Shown piece by piece: positions 45,964 through 60,200 of a stretch of 64,000 bases of DNA. The first letter of the stretch is position 1. The number at the start of each line of letters is the position of its first letter. The notes beneath the pieces are model-generated. The model saw nothing but the letters and a program-made list of their open reading frames with translations. It had not been told where the DNA came from and ran no database searches. Source of the DNA: Strigops habroptila (lineage: Eukaryota; Chordata; Aves; Psittaciformes; Psittacidae); assembly GCF_004027225.2 (NCBI RefSeq), contig NC_044283.2, positions 34,044,207 through 34,108,206 on the forward strand, in the 5' to 3' direction. Both the position numbers and the translations under genes were made by a program.

Positions 45964-47862
45964 GTAAGGAGCGGGGGGAGCGGCGGCGGGGCGGCGGGCG
46001 GGGGTCGCGCTGCGAGGGGGGGTGGCTGCCCCCGCGGGTGCTCGGGGCCGCGGGGTGGGCGGTGCTTCGGCGAGCCCTTACCCGCCCCGCGGACGGCCCG
46101 TTACACAAGCGGCGGGCGGGGCGTCTGCCTCTCCCCGTCCGGGCTGCAGCGGGTTAGGGCCCCCAATGGTGGTGGAGGTGCCCCGAGGCTGGGGGGGGGG
46201 CCTGCCCCTGCGAGGCGACGAGGGAGACTGGCACAAGATGGAGCGGGGCCTGAGGGGCGGTTGGGCCGCCGCGGGTGGGCTGTGGGGGAGCGGCGGAAGG
46301 AGGAAGTCCTGCGGAGCGCTGCACAGGGCAGGCTGATGGGCGGTGGTGCTTCCTCGCTCCTGTGCAGCAGGCCTTTCCGCCTCTGCGTCTGCAGCGGAAA
46401 GTAAACACGCCTCTAGAAAGCAAGCCTTTCTGCCCCCCGCCCCGTGCGGTCTCGCTGAATCCGGCCTTAGCGAGTGCCTCAGTCACAGCCTTGAGCCGCG
46501 TTCTGCTTTCTGCAGGAATAGCCTCTTTTCTTGGCGGGTGCAGGCAGCGCTGCTCGTTGCATGGCTGTGCTGCTCCACGCCAGCAAGGGGGGCGGCCAGC
46601 CCTGGACGTCTTCCCTCGGAGGAAGTTCATGAACAGGGGTTTCGTTGTGTGTAATACGGAGGGTCGAATTCCAAGCATCTCACAACGCATCTCACAATGT
46701 CTAGGGGGCAAAGCTGCAAGTGCTTGAAGGATTTGATTCCTTGGCTCAGGTTCCCAGAGATATCTGGGTCTTTAATTCCCATTTGGATTGGTGTGAGCAC
46801 CTAAACAGCAGAGTGTTTGAGGCATATTTATTATTTAGACACAGAGCTCAGGTAGAGGAATTTCAGAGTGCAGAACTTTGCTCCCGGTTAGTATATGGTT
46901 ATAATTTATAGCCCAGCTCACCGTGCTAAGATCTTGCAGAATGTTGAACATAGGAACAGTTGTAAACTACAGCCTTAGTTTCTGGAGATGAAATACAGCA
47001 TGTTTAAGTTGATAGACATTTTATTTAAGTCTTAATGGTTTGCAGATAATAACCTTTGCAGAATGCCTGAGTTAGTACCATAAAAAGAGAGTTGAGTGGA
47101 GCAGCAACATTTAAATTCAGCCTAATACGGAAACAACAACAAAATTATAAAAGCAGCACAATTGATCTGAAAGGCAGGTGGCTTCTGTCTGAATCTCAAT
47201 CTTTCTGTGCCACCAGCCCCTTCGGAGACATCAGTGTCCTTCTCTGGCCCCTGTTGGTAATGTCCCATAGGGGAGTTACTACACCTGCTCCTTGTGTGCA
47301 GTGGTTCCTTTTCACTTGTAAATGGCGGTGGAAGGTCTGAGTGACGCCTTTGACATGGTATCACTTTGTTGTGGTCACATACCACACCGCAGTTCTTCAG
47401 CTAGGTGCAGGCATGGTGAGGTGTCAATCTGCTGGCCCTGGTGTCATCCCTCTGAGGTGGGGGGTCCCAGCTGGTTGGCAGAGTGGTCAGCCTTTAGATT
47501 TGACACGTATCTTTGTGGTGCCACCTGGTTACTTGCTCACTACAAAGTGACAGATTTCAGAATATGTCAAGTCAGCCTCTTGAGAAGAGCTGCTCATCAC
47601 AGGCCACGTTACATGGAAAAGAGTAGCTAAAAGAGGTATGAGAGGTAACATACAGGCTGTTAGGAAGGGGGGTTAAAGACCCTAGTCTCCAATGCGTGGA
47701 GGTCTTTGATATGTGGGACCAGGTGGAGTTAGGGAGAGGCAGAGTCTTAATGCATAGTTGAGAAAATGTTGCAGAAAAAAAGGAGCTAAGATTCAAGAGG
47801 AGATGGAAATATTTTTAGAATAGGAAGAGTACACATTACAAGAATGGTCTTTATATAAATCC

Positions 47863-47879
47863 TTTTTTTTTTTTTTTTT
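47863..47879 (+). repeat. Poly-T run
   Basis: Seventeen consecutive T. No adjacent retroposon body was recognised. Confidence 0.9.
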
Positions 47880-50800
47880 AACCATTAAAGCACCACACAG
47901 ACAGGCTGTGTACTTTAAATGAAAACATATATTTATATACACCATGCATATATTATTATAAGTTTAAAAACCAAATGGTAGGGAAAAGCTGACATGTGAA
48001 GAATGTAAAGTTTGCCGTGACACATCCTCTCTTGGATAGGAGCATTAGGGATTAAAACTGGTATTAAAACATCGCCATGATATAATACTTGGAGTATTAG
48101 AAACTTTGCAGAAGCTCAGATATTGTAGAGACAGACTACAGATGGCAGAGAGAGGACAGAGTGGCTTGCACGTGCATGGAGTGACATACTTTTTGTTAAA
48201 AAGGAAATAACTGTTTTGGGAAATAGCACAGGATCTCATGAATTAATGTTCTAGGCCTGTATCGGAAGAGTAGAGATTTGGGCTATAGAACTGTCTGCCC
48301 AACCAAGATGCTGACAGCAATTATCATACATGAAAAGAGAGTAGAGGAGGTACAAAAGTGGGAAATACAATGATCATGAGAGGCTTCCCATGGCAGGTGC
48401 CCTTACCTAGGTTATGTCGTGCTCCAACATGAAATTTCCCCAGGTACTAACTTTTTAGATGCCAGAAAATCTTAGTTCCTAGGTGTACCACTAGTGTACT
48501 CTGTGGTAGCAACTCTGGACAAAGTCCTGGCCAGCAAGAATTGAGTTCAGAATTTTACATTAAAAGTGCCAGCCAGCCATGATGTGACAGTGATCATAAT
48601 GTAGTTAGACCCAGTGTTGCTTTGGGGGCAGTAATGGCCAGGGTGGTTGTGGCAGTGTTTAATTTTCTGAAGTAAATGTTCATAAAGTGAAGAAAAACAA
48701 TAATAAAATGTGAGAGGCAGCCAAAGGTGTAAAGTACTTGCAGGTGGCATGTAATTCTTCAAAATTGCTGTAGTAAAAGCTCAGAGCAATTGCATGGCAT
48801 CTGTCAGAAATACCAAAAAAGCTGAGCAGGCTGACAAGCAAAATAAAGGAGCTCAGTAGAAGTAAAAAAACATCTTTCAGAAGTTAAAGCTCCAAATGGG
48901 AAAGGTAGAAAAGAACATAAAATCTGTGTTAGACACAGTAAGGTAGGCCAAAAAGAGTCTTGCAACAAGTTGCTAAAGGCATGAAAACAATTAGTAAATC
49001 CTCTTTGAAATGCATCAAAAGCAGGAAGCCTGCTGATATGTGATCCATGCATACATGGAGTGCCCAAGGAAGAGAAAGTCATAACTGAAGAGTCAAACAA
49101 ATTTTTGGCCATTCCTTCATTGAGAAAGAGTTTAAGGAATTCCCTTGCAGGAGGCTTTTTCCTTTCTAAAGGGGTGAGCCTTCTGGAGCATTTCTCTCAG
49201 ACTGAAGTATCTGTAAGAAAGGGTATCAGAATGGACCATTGAGAAGGATGAAGTAGATGGCAGGTGATACTTGTTGAACAGTTTTTAAGGACCTTACAAT
49301 ACGAAATTGCTGATCTGTTGCCTGTTGTGTGTAACTTGTTGTGTAGGCCTTTGTTGGTGCTCTGGGAGTAGAAGGTGACAAATGAGCTGTCAGGTTCTCA
49401 AGGTTCCCAGAGACGCTGAGAACTCCAGGGTGGTCATTTTTGTTTGCTTGTTTGTTTGCCAGGGTTTAGTGAATGAGGTTAGTGAATACAGGTATAAACA
49501 TAATGCATTGACGTAGACTAGACCCGACTTTTGTTGAGGACGAATTGTGTGTTGGGAGTCTTCTGGAGTTCTCTAAAAGCATTGCTGAGCAGTTGTTGGG
49601 TTCTCTTTGACGTAGCCCTCCTTAGAGCAGGGCCAGTTTCAAAGTGGGATCAGATTGCTCTGGGTGGTATGGTCATGGTCAGTTTGCTCAATGCTAGTTG
49701 TCCCCTTCAAAGTCTGCCCAGAATCTATGCCTTCAGTGGATGGAGGAAGGGATAGGTGGTGATGTGACACATTTGTTGGTTGTGTTAACTCATTAGGAAC
49801 ATAAAAATCCCGAAAGCTGAACCACAAAGGCTGCGGAAGGATCTCATATTGAAAGTCCGGATGTAAGTTTGCAGATGAAATTCAGCACATGTCAATGTAA
49901 CACATGGAAGGTAGTGCAAATCTTAACTTTCTATACACAAGGACTTTTTACTCAGGAAGAGATCATACTACACACATAATCCACAAATAAGCTCTGTGCT
50001 CAGAAGTGGCTAGGAAGGGAGAGGGCAGGTTAGGATTTGTTAGGAAGGAGTAAAAAAAAAAACAAATAGAAAACACCGTCATGCCACTATAAATCCGTGT
50101 TGCTCCCCTCTCTTGAATAGGGTTAACAATTTTTGTTCCCCATGTCAAAAAGGATGTAGTGAATGTTGATGAGCTACAGGGAAGGACATCAAAGACGATC
50201 AAGGGTGAAAAAGAGCTTTTGTGAAAGAGTAAGTAGCTTGGAAAAGAAGTGACTGAAGAGAATGTGGGGATGTTCTTTAAAATCACTAGTGTCATGAAGA
50301 AAGTGAATAGGTTATAGCACAGATAAGATAAACACGGCCCAAGTAAAACAACTGGGAGGCAGCTTCAAAACAACAGGAGGTGTTTGTCCTGCAATATATA
50401 AATTGCAGTGCTCATTGGCCACTGTGTGTGTGTTGGGAGTTTATGTGAGTTCACAAGTGATTAGGTGGTCTGTGGGAGAGAAACTTGCTGTGCAGCTTAG
50501 CAGTCAGAGCAGTTCAGTGTCAAGTTCTGGGCACTGACTCCTCACAAAGAATTACTGCAGATGCTGATCAAGAATTATTGCTGAAAACTGCAAACAGGAA
50601 CCTCCACTGAGAAGCATAAGCTACGGTCCATTTGCAGATAACATTGAGAAATCAGACCGGGAATTGCCCTTTGTTATGTGAATCTTGTGGCATAAGATCT
50701 TACGAAACTTCCAGCAAAAAAAACGTTCCTATGACGATCCTGTTTAATCTGCGCTTGTTACCCTTGGACATATTAACCTGACACAAGTTACAGTCAGGTT

Positions 50801-51462
50801 AAGTGTATCCTGTATGCATGGGAGTGCATGGGAGTGGTACCCCAGCAAGATTTCTTTGATGTTTGCAGGATTAAAACCTCTATTTATATTGTGTGGATCT
50901 TATATTGAAAGTCATGGTCCATTTGTAGGTAAAGAAGTAAAACTAATCACTTACTCTTACTTATCTTTGCAACTCATTTCCAAAGATTGCCCTTTTGAAA
51001 CTCTATTCTTCAAAGGCCTACCATGGCTGTGATACTGAGGGCATAAACCATAAGGTAGTGTTTACAGAAATTTTATTGTAGCTTATGGTGCTATAAACTG
51101 CGATTAGTGTAAAACATTTTCTGGTTTGTCCTTTAAGATCACAAGTGCAAAAGCAAAACAAGAAATAAGCAAGCCAAATGGTACAGTGAATGAGAGGAAG
51201 AGGTTTATTAAGTTGCATATTCCACATGTGTGAATAACATTATGGAAAAAAATCATTCAGTGTAATTAAATAATTCCCCCCCCCCTCCGGTTTTTTTTAG
51301 AAGTTTTGTTGGAACTGTATGAAGGCTCTTCCTTGTATTGACTATGTGTGAACTCTTGTGTTAAGATTGAAATAGTCAGTAAGAAAAACTGGAATCGGCA
51401 ATTAACAGTTATTAACAGTGACAGGGAATGTGTGTTAACAATTAAGAGTTTAATGTCTGCGT

Positions 51463-51505
51463 GTATATATATATATATGCACAAATGCATAGGTACATAT
51501 ATATA
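51463..51505 (+). repeat. TA-rich simple repeat
   Basis: An alternating TA tract followed by ACATATATATA, interrupted by ATGCACAAATGCATAGG. Confidence 0.8.
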
Positions 51506-54500
51506 AAAATCAGAGGTTTTGTATATAGCGTAAATAAAATATTTTACAGCACACATTTATTATTGATAGAGTGTAAAACAGTTTTAAAACTTGCTCTTCC
51601 AGTTAGTGCTGGATAGGTTTTCAATTTCTTGGGAGTTGATGAAAAATTACTGCTTTTTGAATAAGCTAGGGAGAAAAGACAGAATTAGTAAGCAGTAAAA
51701 TAATGTTTGGTTTCTCAGTGTGTGATATACTGCAAGCCTGGTTTTGTGTATATTGGAAATCTTCTGACCTCTTTGTTCACTTGGGGGCATGTTGCAAAAA
51801 ATGTACAGCAGTCTTTAGGACAAGGCAGATGCTTTATCTTGTGCAGCTTGGACACAGGCATCCAGGAGCAAATCCGGTGCATGTGGCATGTTGTTTCACC
51901 CGAGGTGCAGGACTAAATCCTAGCTTTAAATTATTTTAACATTCAGTTGTTGCTATATAGGTTGCTAGCTTTCAAGAAGTAATGGGAAGTAATAACTTCC
52001 ATACTGCTTGCTCTTAAAGAGTAGAGCAGGTTATGGTTCGATAGTTTTTCAGCTAACCTTTACATGCTTGGTTGGTAGCTCCCAACAGATCTGGTGTTAG
52101 GAATGGAGTTAAGGTGTGACAAAACCAGAAGTGTTTGTCCCTTAGTTTTAGACAGTGCACATTGTCTAGCCATTTCCCCTTTGCTGTAAAATTATTTTAA
52201 GTACTTTTAAAAGGCTTGCATGCTTAACATTGATACAGTACAAAAGAAAGGGAAGGATTGCTTATGGGTTTTGTTTTAAAAAGTGTGAAGTGTGGTTAAG
52301 TTCTGCTTTTTAATGTGACTTGAAGAGCTTGATGAGTGCACAGAAGACAAAGTGAACTGTAATATTCCTATTGATATTGGATATTGCTTGACAGCATTAC
52401 AGGCAACCCTGTTACAACTTTATCTAAGCAAGATAATGCCTTAATTCTTCAATAAATTAAGGTAGCAGTAAGTTAAGGTCTTTATGTGCGTTTTATGCAT
52501 ATATATAAAACATGCATTTGGTGCATGATATGGGCCTTTGTGCATTTGGTGCACTGACTGCTCTTCTAAGGTGTTTTGTTGAATCATATAAGTATACTTT
52601 ATATGCAACTGAGAGATGAATCCAGTGGAAAATACTGAATTACTGAATTTAATTGCATGTGGCATATAAATTTGTAAAATCAAGATCGAGCTTTCCCTAC
52701 CCCCAAACGCATTCCAAAATTGTGACAGCATCTTAAAAAGTTTGTCTAAAATACAAATAATTGCACAGTAAGAAAAAAGGCAGGATAGGAGAGTAGTGTT
52801 TCTAAATTACTCAAAGCTTTCCTGCAGGATCTGAAATCCCAATAGTGTTACATGAAAAAGATGAAAGCAAAACTTGAGGATAAAATTGAAACCAAACACA
52901 AATAAAAGTGAAACTGACTCCATTGGTTTTCATTTCCCAGTTAGCAAAAACGAAAGAATAAACACAGAGCAAAGAAGCACAAGAGCTGAACTTGAAAAAT
53001 TATTTCAATTTTATTGTTTATTTCATCTGTCAGTAAATTTGGCTTCAGCACAACAGCAGTCCTTTAGCAGACTACACAGGAGGGAGCAGGGGTTGCTCTC
53101 TCCCTGGTTTATCTGGGTACCACTTTTCCCACCCAGTGGACTGGGTGATGGCCCCACAGTATGGGAAGTGGCGTTTTCTTCAGTCACAGAAGTAACATTT
53201 TGAAATGCTGTGGCAATTGTGTATACAAAGTACAGTGGAGGTGATGACATCCAGTATGATGAAAGGGAGTCATTCAGCTGGTAGATGTGCTTGAATTTTA
53301 TTCATGTTGAGATTTGAATTGTTAAATGGGATTAGGTATAAAATATGTGGTGGGCTTTTTTTTGTTCTCCACCTTTGGGATCTGGGTCAGCCACAGTAAC
53401 TAAAAGATATTATCTGTTATCAGCCTTGCTGATGGCATGAAGTGACTGTGAATGGTTTCACTCCATTTCCACAGATGAGTTGACAGCTAGAAGGTCCTTT
53501 TTGACCTTGAGAACTAGCGGGTGAAATAGTCAAAGATGGCCAAACATTGGGTTGCTGTGGAATCTTGAATGAAAATCTTGGCTAAATTGGCAAAAAGGTT
53601 GGGTGTTGAGGGGAGCCTTGGACAGTGGCTGCTCTGCTGGAGCTGTACTAGGGTGAAATGAAAGACTTCAATTCCAGAGGGTTAATTCTCACATGTGTGC
53701 ATGCATTGCATTTGAGCATATGAAAAGTAAATTCTTTGGATGCCGAAACTGTTCTGGAGATTTGAGATTGATGAAGGAAGCTGCTGAAGACTAGCTTTGT
53801 TTAGTTTAATAATATTTATCCGGCTTAGATGAGAAGCGAAGATGAGTTCAGTGGTCTCACTCTAGCTCAGTAGTATTTTAGGAAACTTCCAAGATAGAAA
53901 TAGCTGTTGCACATCAGAAATTGAGGCTGTCTCGCTGCTGCTGGTCTGTGGTCAACACAAGATCTTTAAATGAAGAGCACATTCCATAACTTATTCTATT
54001 AACTATTCATATCTCCATATGAAAATGAATTAAGAAGTTCCTGTGTGTCATGTGGCAGTGGACAGAGTAGCATTTTTATAAAAAGGAGAATTACATCATA
54101 CCATTTCAACAAGCGTCGGTATTAAGCATTTAATACTTGGCTCTCTTTAAGTGCAAGCCTTTCAAGTGTATGTACAAAAGGAAGACGTTTTTCTCTTAAA
54201 TTCTGCAGTGTCAAACAATATCTCTGTAATAACTAATTCAATTTATTTTTTGTGCTCAACACATCTGCTTCTTTCATGGTGCTATTTTTGTAGCCATAAA
54301 TAAGTGCATGTGACAGACATGTTTCCAGCTCACAGTGTGGATGATTCAGAGGATCCCAGCCCCCAAGTCTGTGCCTGCTGTGGTCTGTAAAGAAAGCATC
54401 TAAGTAAGCAGGAGAGTGTTCTTTACAAATCTGAAATAGCGTATACTTTTCTTTAATACCTTCTCTTGTAAGTAAAGGAGAAACTGCTTTCTTGAGAGAG

Positions 54501-56547
54501 CTGGTTTTGGTGCTTACTGTGAGGTTAAGCGGAGGCAGTTTGTGTCTCTTGCTCTTAGTTCTGGGTGCTGCACGAGTGATTAGAAATGCGGGTAGCAAAA
54601 GTGTAGGTGTGGGTTAGCTATTAACTTCAGTGGTAGAAACTGCCCTTGCCCAGACAATAAAATGAAAGCTTTAAGCAAATATTAAATTGCGCTTTAGCGT
54701 AGTGTGCAAATAGTTTTTGCTGTGTGTTGCAGAACAGTATGTTATGCAAACAAAGGTAGCTGTGAGAAACAAGACCAATCCGAGCAAGGTGGATTACATC
54801 AGGTGCAGGTCACGGCCAGGGAATGTGAAAACTCTTCCTTGAACACATTTCTTGGTGTTAGTTATCTGGAATAATTTTTCTGCCTCTCTGAGTACCTCTG
54901 AAATGTCTTTGTCCTCTTTGCAATCTTGCCCTAGCCTCACAGGCCACCACTGTGGGAACACTGAGCTTAAGGACTTCTGTTTTACAATGGCTGCTTTTCT
55001 TATACATAGCACCCTATAAAGCACTGACCCTGTACTTGAGCAGAAGAATGCTAGACAGGACATGGAGATGAAGCCTGCCCAGACTTTAAAAAGTATGTTT
55101 TACAATTTAAGATTCTGATCTTGCAGATACTTGCATGTGTGATTCTCCACTGCTTTCGGGGGGACTCATGTAGGAAACGTGCTTATTACAATTTTTGGGG
55201 TTGTCTCCTGTAAACCTGGACACAGAGCTTGTAAGAGTGCATTAGTCAAACAGAGACATGGAGAGACTTAAAAAAACGTTTTGAGTTGCATCAGTGTGAT
55301 AAAAGAAGTGATTCTTTCTAATTGTTTGAGCCTTAATAGCCTTCTAGTTTTCACCAGGCTGGAAAATTCTTTATGAATCAGGTGTCAAGTGCTGAATTTT
55401 CCTGGCAGCTTTCAAGAACACACAGGGTTTGGCTTCCGTGGATACTGACTGACACAACTAAGCAGCAGCAGCTATTACATGTGGGTATTCAGGAGTGGAT
55501 TCGTGTGTGAGCACTTGATTCCAGAATAAAATTGATTTATTGGGGGATAACTGCTCCCCAATGCAAGGAATTAATTCATCTCGGACAACCATGCCAGCAA
55601 TTTTCTTGTTGTAAACAAGCCCTTCCCAAACTTGTCTGAGTGAAATACAACTCTCTTACTGAAAAGTCACCACCTCTTTTCTAGGCAGCGTTTTGGGAAA
55701 AAATAGTTAGACATGCCAGATAGTAAAGACAAATTGTGATCACTCATCAGATGTAACACAAATCTTAAGAAGCAAGTAAATAAGTTATTGGACTGGTAAT
55801 TAATAATCAAGTTATGGCTGCTTTTGAGACTCTTGGAGGAAATGGCCGGGGAGAGTTTTCTGTAATCACATGCTGTTGACTATCACTTGCACAGACCCAT
55901 TGTCATCCCAGTGCCACCAGAGTCTGGCATCTCCATCTTCACTCCAGGCAAGACCTGGGAAACAAACAAAAGCACCCCCCAGGAAGCAAAGTATTCCTTT
56001 AAAGCTGAAGGTAAAAGCAATCATTATGTTGTATTGTCAGCAGACTTGCAGACACTGGTGTGTGTGCAGATGATGGCACAGAATACTGCAGAGATGATCT
56101 TTAACAGTTATTTGTTAGAAGCCTGGGCCAAGTTCCCAGCTGATGTAAGTCACTGTGATGCCAGAGAAATGAATGGGCTCAGCCACAGTCACTGTGTTGT
56201 TCAAGTGGCATGATAATGTTCAACATAGGAGCCAGTGGAAGGGAAATTTTACTGTAGGTATTGAGAGGTTGAGGCGTTGTTTTGTTATGGCTAAACCCAG
56301 AGCCAAAAACCAGCCTTCTGGTTCTGTTGTATTAAAATAAGATGGCTTTTCTTCAGTGCGCTTCTAGTCTGCAAATCCAAGGGCTACCTTTAATGGTGCC
56401 TGAGATCACTGCAAAATAACAACTCATGTCTTTGCTGCTGAGGGAGAATAAGCTTTGCATGGAAACCAAAGGAAAGAGTCTGTTTTGATGTGTAATGTCT
56501 GAATCCCAGCCAGGGCATGTTAACACCCTTTGGGTGGAACAGAAATG

Positions 56548-57273
56548 CTATAGGGCTGATGAAACAGACTCTATATACAATGTGAGTTCCCATTGTACGT
56601 TTTCCTGGGCATGTTTATCATGCAGTCTGTAATGCCTCAAATAATACTCATTTGAGGTATTTGCTGCCTTTGGTTTTGGTGGTGGGTTTTTTTTTTTTGC
56701 AGGCAGTGTTGCGTTGGTTGGTGGTTTTTGCCCTCTGTCCCTGAAAGGGCTTTTTTTCCTTCTACCTTTGTGTATCTTTCTTGGATACAGCAGTGTGAGA
56801 GGACGGCATGCTGAATGCCGTCCTCCTCCTACATCTGCCTTGTACCTCCCTACAGCCTGAGGTGGGCACAGGAAAGCAGGGGCTTGGGAAGTTGGGTAGC
56901 TGTTGCTAACTTGAATCCATGGCGCAGCAATATGGGTTCCCAGGTGTTTCACCACCCCACAGAACTGTTCCCTTACCAGCCATGCTCCTGTTGTAGCCTT
57001 GCCACGTTTGGTTTGGGAACCTAGGGAAGCAGGTGGAGTGTTGCTTGTTGGTTGCCTGTGCAGGTTCTTCCCAGTGATCAGGCTGTGCCTTACACTGGTC
57101 TGCCCAGGACCTGTGGCCTCCCTCCCTGCCTGCTCTCCAATTCTTGGCTTTCCATCCTGTCTTGATGGAGTTTCCTCCTTCCTGCAGGCACCTGAGCAAA
57201 TAAGATACCACCTTTCCTGCCCATGGTGAATTATTTTTCTTGGTGATGGAGAGGAAGGATATAGCATGCACAC
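56548..57273 (-). other. Unassigned 241-codon open frame in probable IRF2 intron
   Basis: The longest open frame outside the CpG islands. The predicted peptide is hydrophilic and basic, with no signal peptide, membrane segment, cysteine pattern or motif that I recognise, and a Lys/Pro-rich stretch (PAKKKNPPPKPK) created by a poly-T run on the plus strand. It is probably a chance frame; it could be an exon of an antisense transcript. Confidence 0.15.
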
Positions 57274-60200
57274 GGCTTCTTTGCAGCTGCCACCAAACTA
57301 TTAGGGAAGGGTAGAAAAAATACTGCCATTGCAACAGTGTGGATCAAGCGTTATAGCCAATGTAGGAGCTGTGTTTGTGGAGCAGTCAGCTGTGGCGTAC
57401 GCTCTAACGGAGCGCAGGGCAAGAGGTGCTTAGTGATAAGTAAATCTGCCAGCAGAGTGGTGATGTTGCCCCTGTTCCTCACTGGTCAACAGGGCATCAC
57501 GGACAGAATATTCTTCGGAACAAAAGAGGCACTATTACGTGCAATTAGAAGACCAGAGTAGGCTTTGCTGTCTAACTATCCATGAATCCAGAAAGTCCCT
57601 TACAGGGTTTTGTGTGTTTTCTTGCTTCCTATCTGCTTTCCAAGCCAAGAGCTTCAGGATTTTATTTTGAACCCTTAACCTCTGCACCTCTGAGAACGAT
57701 GATACGTACTTTTCCTTGTTTACTAATCCAACTTTAATTATGTGGTTTGCTGTTGGTTCCAAAAAGGATGTGGATATTTGCATAATTTGGGGTTATCAGA
57801 AGGCATGTTAATTCTGCTTCCGCAGCATCCGTGGTGAGATTCTCCTTCTCCTTGTGGCAGTGGGGAAGTGCAGTAGGCAGAGGTCTACCTCCCTGCGGGC
57901 TGCAGGAGGGGGATTTCAGGCATCCTGAATAAAGAGCAGTTCAGTTGTCTGTGTTTCAGTGTCAGCCCCACATTTCTGAAGTATTTCTGAGCAGGTGAGG
58001 CTAACAGGTTTTCTTGCCCAGGAAAAGTCTCTATCCCTATGACGAGTTTGACTTCCAAGCAGGGCTTTACTTATAGTACATACGATTAAACCTTTGAAAG
58101 GGGCATCCACAGTGGCATAGCTGAAAAAAGTGATCCTGCATGCAAAATCCTGTATGAAGGCAGAATCTGAGCTGTGACCAAGGGAGAGAATTTTGCTGCA
58201 AGTACTGTTCCTTAAAAAAAGATCATATTTCCTTGTATCCTGGAACAGTCTTGGCACAGGGACAGACACAGAACTCAGTTCTCTGAATCCTAAAATTAGC
58301 TTATGGTCTCATTTCAGCATATCTGTTTGGTCACACAGGGTGATTGATGCTTTTCTGAACTGCAGCAGTGTTAGCAAACAAAGGGAGTACTTAAAAGTTA
58401 TTCAGCAAAGCACAAGTACAAGATAACTTAAAAAAAAATAAAAGTTGTCAGTTCTGTATTTGCAGAGAAAAGTGAAATAGATACCATGCAATATTCTGCA
58501 CGTGTCCTCTGGGGAGCAGATGTTTTTTCACAGCTCTGGGGTAAGGCTGTGTCCTACTTCACAAATGTCCCCTCAAGTATCTTGCCCAACTTACCTTCTC
58601 ACAACCGTTAGGAATATTTCCATACACTGACAAAACTTTTAACTGGGTACTCTATGATGGGGAAAGAAGAATTGCTCTTTCAGATTGTTTAGGTTTTTTT
58701 ACTTTCACAGAATTTTTTTTAACTATCCATAGGCATAGAGTAGCTGTATTTTTGGGATAACCTTTGTGCCTCTTCAGTTATCCCTGTCAGAGGGAGCAAA
58801 ACTGAGGGCAAGAGAACATCTCGTACTGCTCAGATTTAATGCCTGCCATGCTGTTGCTTTCACTTTCTGTCTACAGCTGCTGTAATTTTAGTGAAGAGCT
58901 CTTCATTCTCAGAGGTTACACTTTCTGTATGGCGTGACTGTTACCTCCGTCAGGGAGAAAAACAAGTCAGACTTACTAGAATGTTTTGCCAGAGAGCAGG
59001 GAGGACAAGCTCTTTATTGAACATTATGGAATGAAAATATTTATATTTATGTATAGATGCAGCCATTACTTAATCCTTTTCTAATGTCTCTTTAAAGATG
59101 AATAGCTCTTGAAAATAGTATTTTTCTAATATCTCTTTAAAAATAAATCAGTGGTGTGAGTTTCATTTTGAAGAGTCGCATAAAGAACCCTAGAAAAATA
59201 CATCTTCCAAAGAAGTATAGAGCTGAAATTCAGTACGATTTGCTGCATCTTAAGGATGCTATGGTGACAGCTACCTGCTCAATGCCCTTTGTGTGACTAC
59301 TCCTAAAAATGTTGCTGTACCCCTGCCTTCCTCTTTTACACCATTACGACTCTTCTTTCAGCTATGTCTATCTTAGGAAGCTGGCTTCACCCCTGACTGC
59401 TGATGTGATTTCCTTGTAGAAAGCTCATTTTCAAGTGCAATGTGCAGTAGCAGGAGTGGTGTTACTGACTGGCCTCCTCCCGGTCTGTGTGTTCCTAGCT
59501 GGATTCTGCTGGTCATGGCTTCAGCAGATCCTGTGCTGTCTGCCCTCTGTAGCACTTCCTCTGAGTCACGTCTGCAGGGTTAGGACAGTTTATAGCTTGT
59601 CGGGGGGTAGCCTCCACTCTGTTTTTGTGGTATCTAGTTGCAAAAAAAAAAGGCTGAACTGTCTGCAGGGCTAGCACAAATAGTGCAGTAAATAAAACTT
59701 TAAAGTAGGTCAGAATAAGCCCCCTGCATAAACTGTGGCATCAGCTCATGGGCCACGTTTCTTGTGTGGGGCGTAGCTCCTCGCAGGCTCCCAGTGGCCT
59801 CCTTCCCTCCTCCCAGCAAATGCTGTTTTTGTGTCTCACATGCTTGGTGCTCGTTTGGAAGTTATTTTATTGATGTGTTAATGTCTGTTGGTATATTAAG
59901 CTCCCACTACTGAAAAGGCAACCGCCCCTGCCTACAGCCCCCTTTAAGAAGGAGGCAGGTGACAAAAATGGAGCGAGAAGAGGGAAGTGATATTCGTGGA
60001 GCTACCAGCCACTGTAGGAGGTATGGTTAAAAATTGTGGTTCTTAAAGATTGGCTGTCTTCTTAAAAGGTGTTCATAAAATGATTTCCCAGCAGGTAGCC
60101 CTGCTTCCATCTCTAAATGAGCTCCTCTTTTCTTGTAGGGCAGAAATACGCTTTCTTAGGTCACATCTTCATTAGCAGTTGACTGTGTTTCTTGGCGATT

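Larger units (their letters stand above)
45120..46470 (+). promoter_or_regulatory. IRF2: CpG island, probable IRF2 promoter and first exon
   Basis: Dense CpG, in contrast to both flanks. It is assigned to IRF2 because vertebrate gene order places IRF2 downstream of CASP3 on the same strand. A TATA box, a kappaB match and an ISRE-like element are grouped within about 180 bp, followed by a splice donor. IRF2 is a DNA-binding repressor/activator of interferon-stimulated genes, and its human promoter is known to respond to IRF1. No IRF2 coding sequence is in the window, so the assignment rests on synteny and motif content. Confidence 0.65.

Noticed and set aside
45250..46727. Open frames of 100-195 codons in the second CpG island
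   Set aside because: Same GC-composition effect. They do not resemble IRF proteins, and several span the predicted splice donor at 45964.
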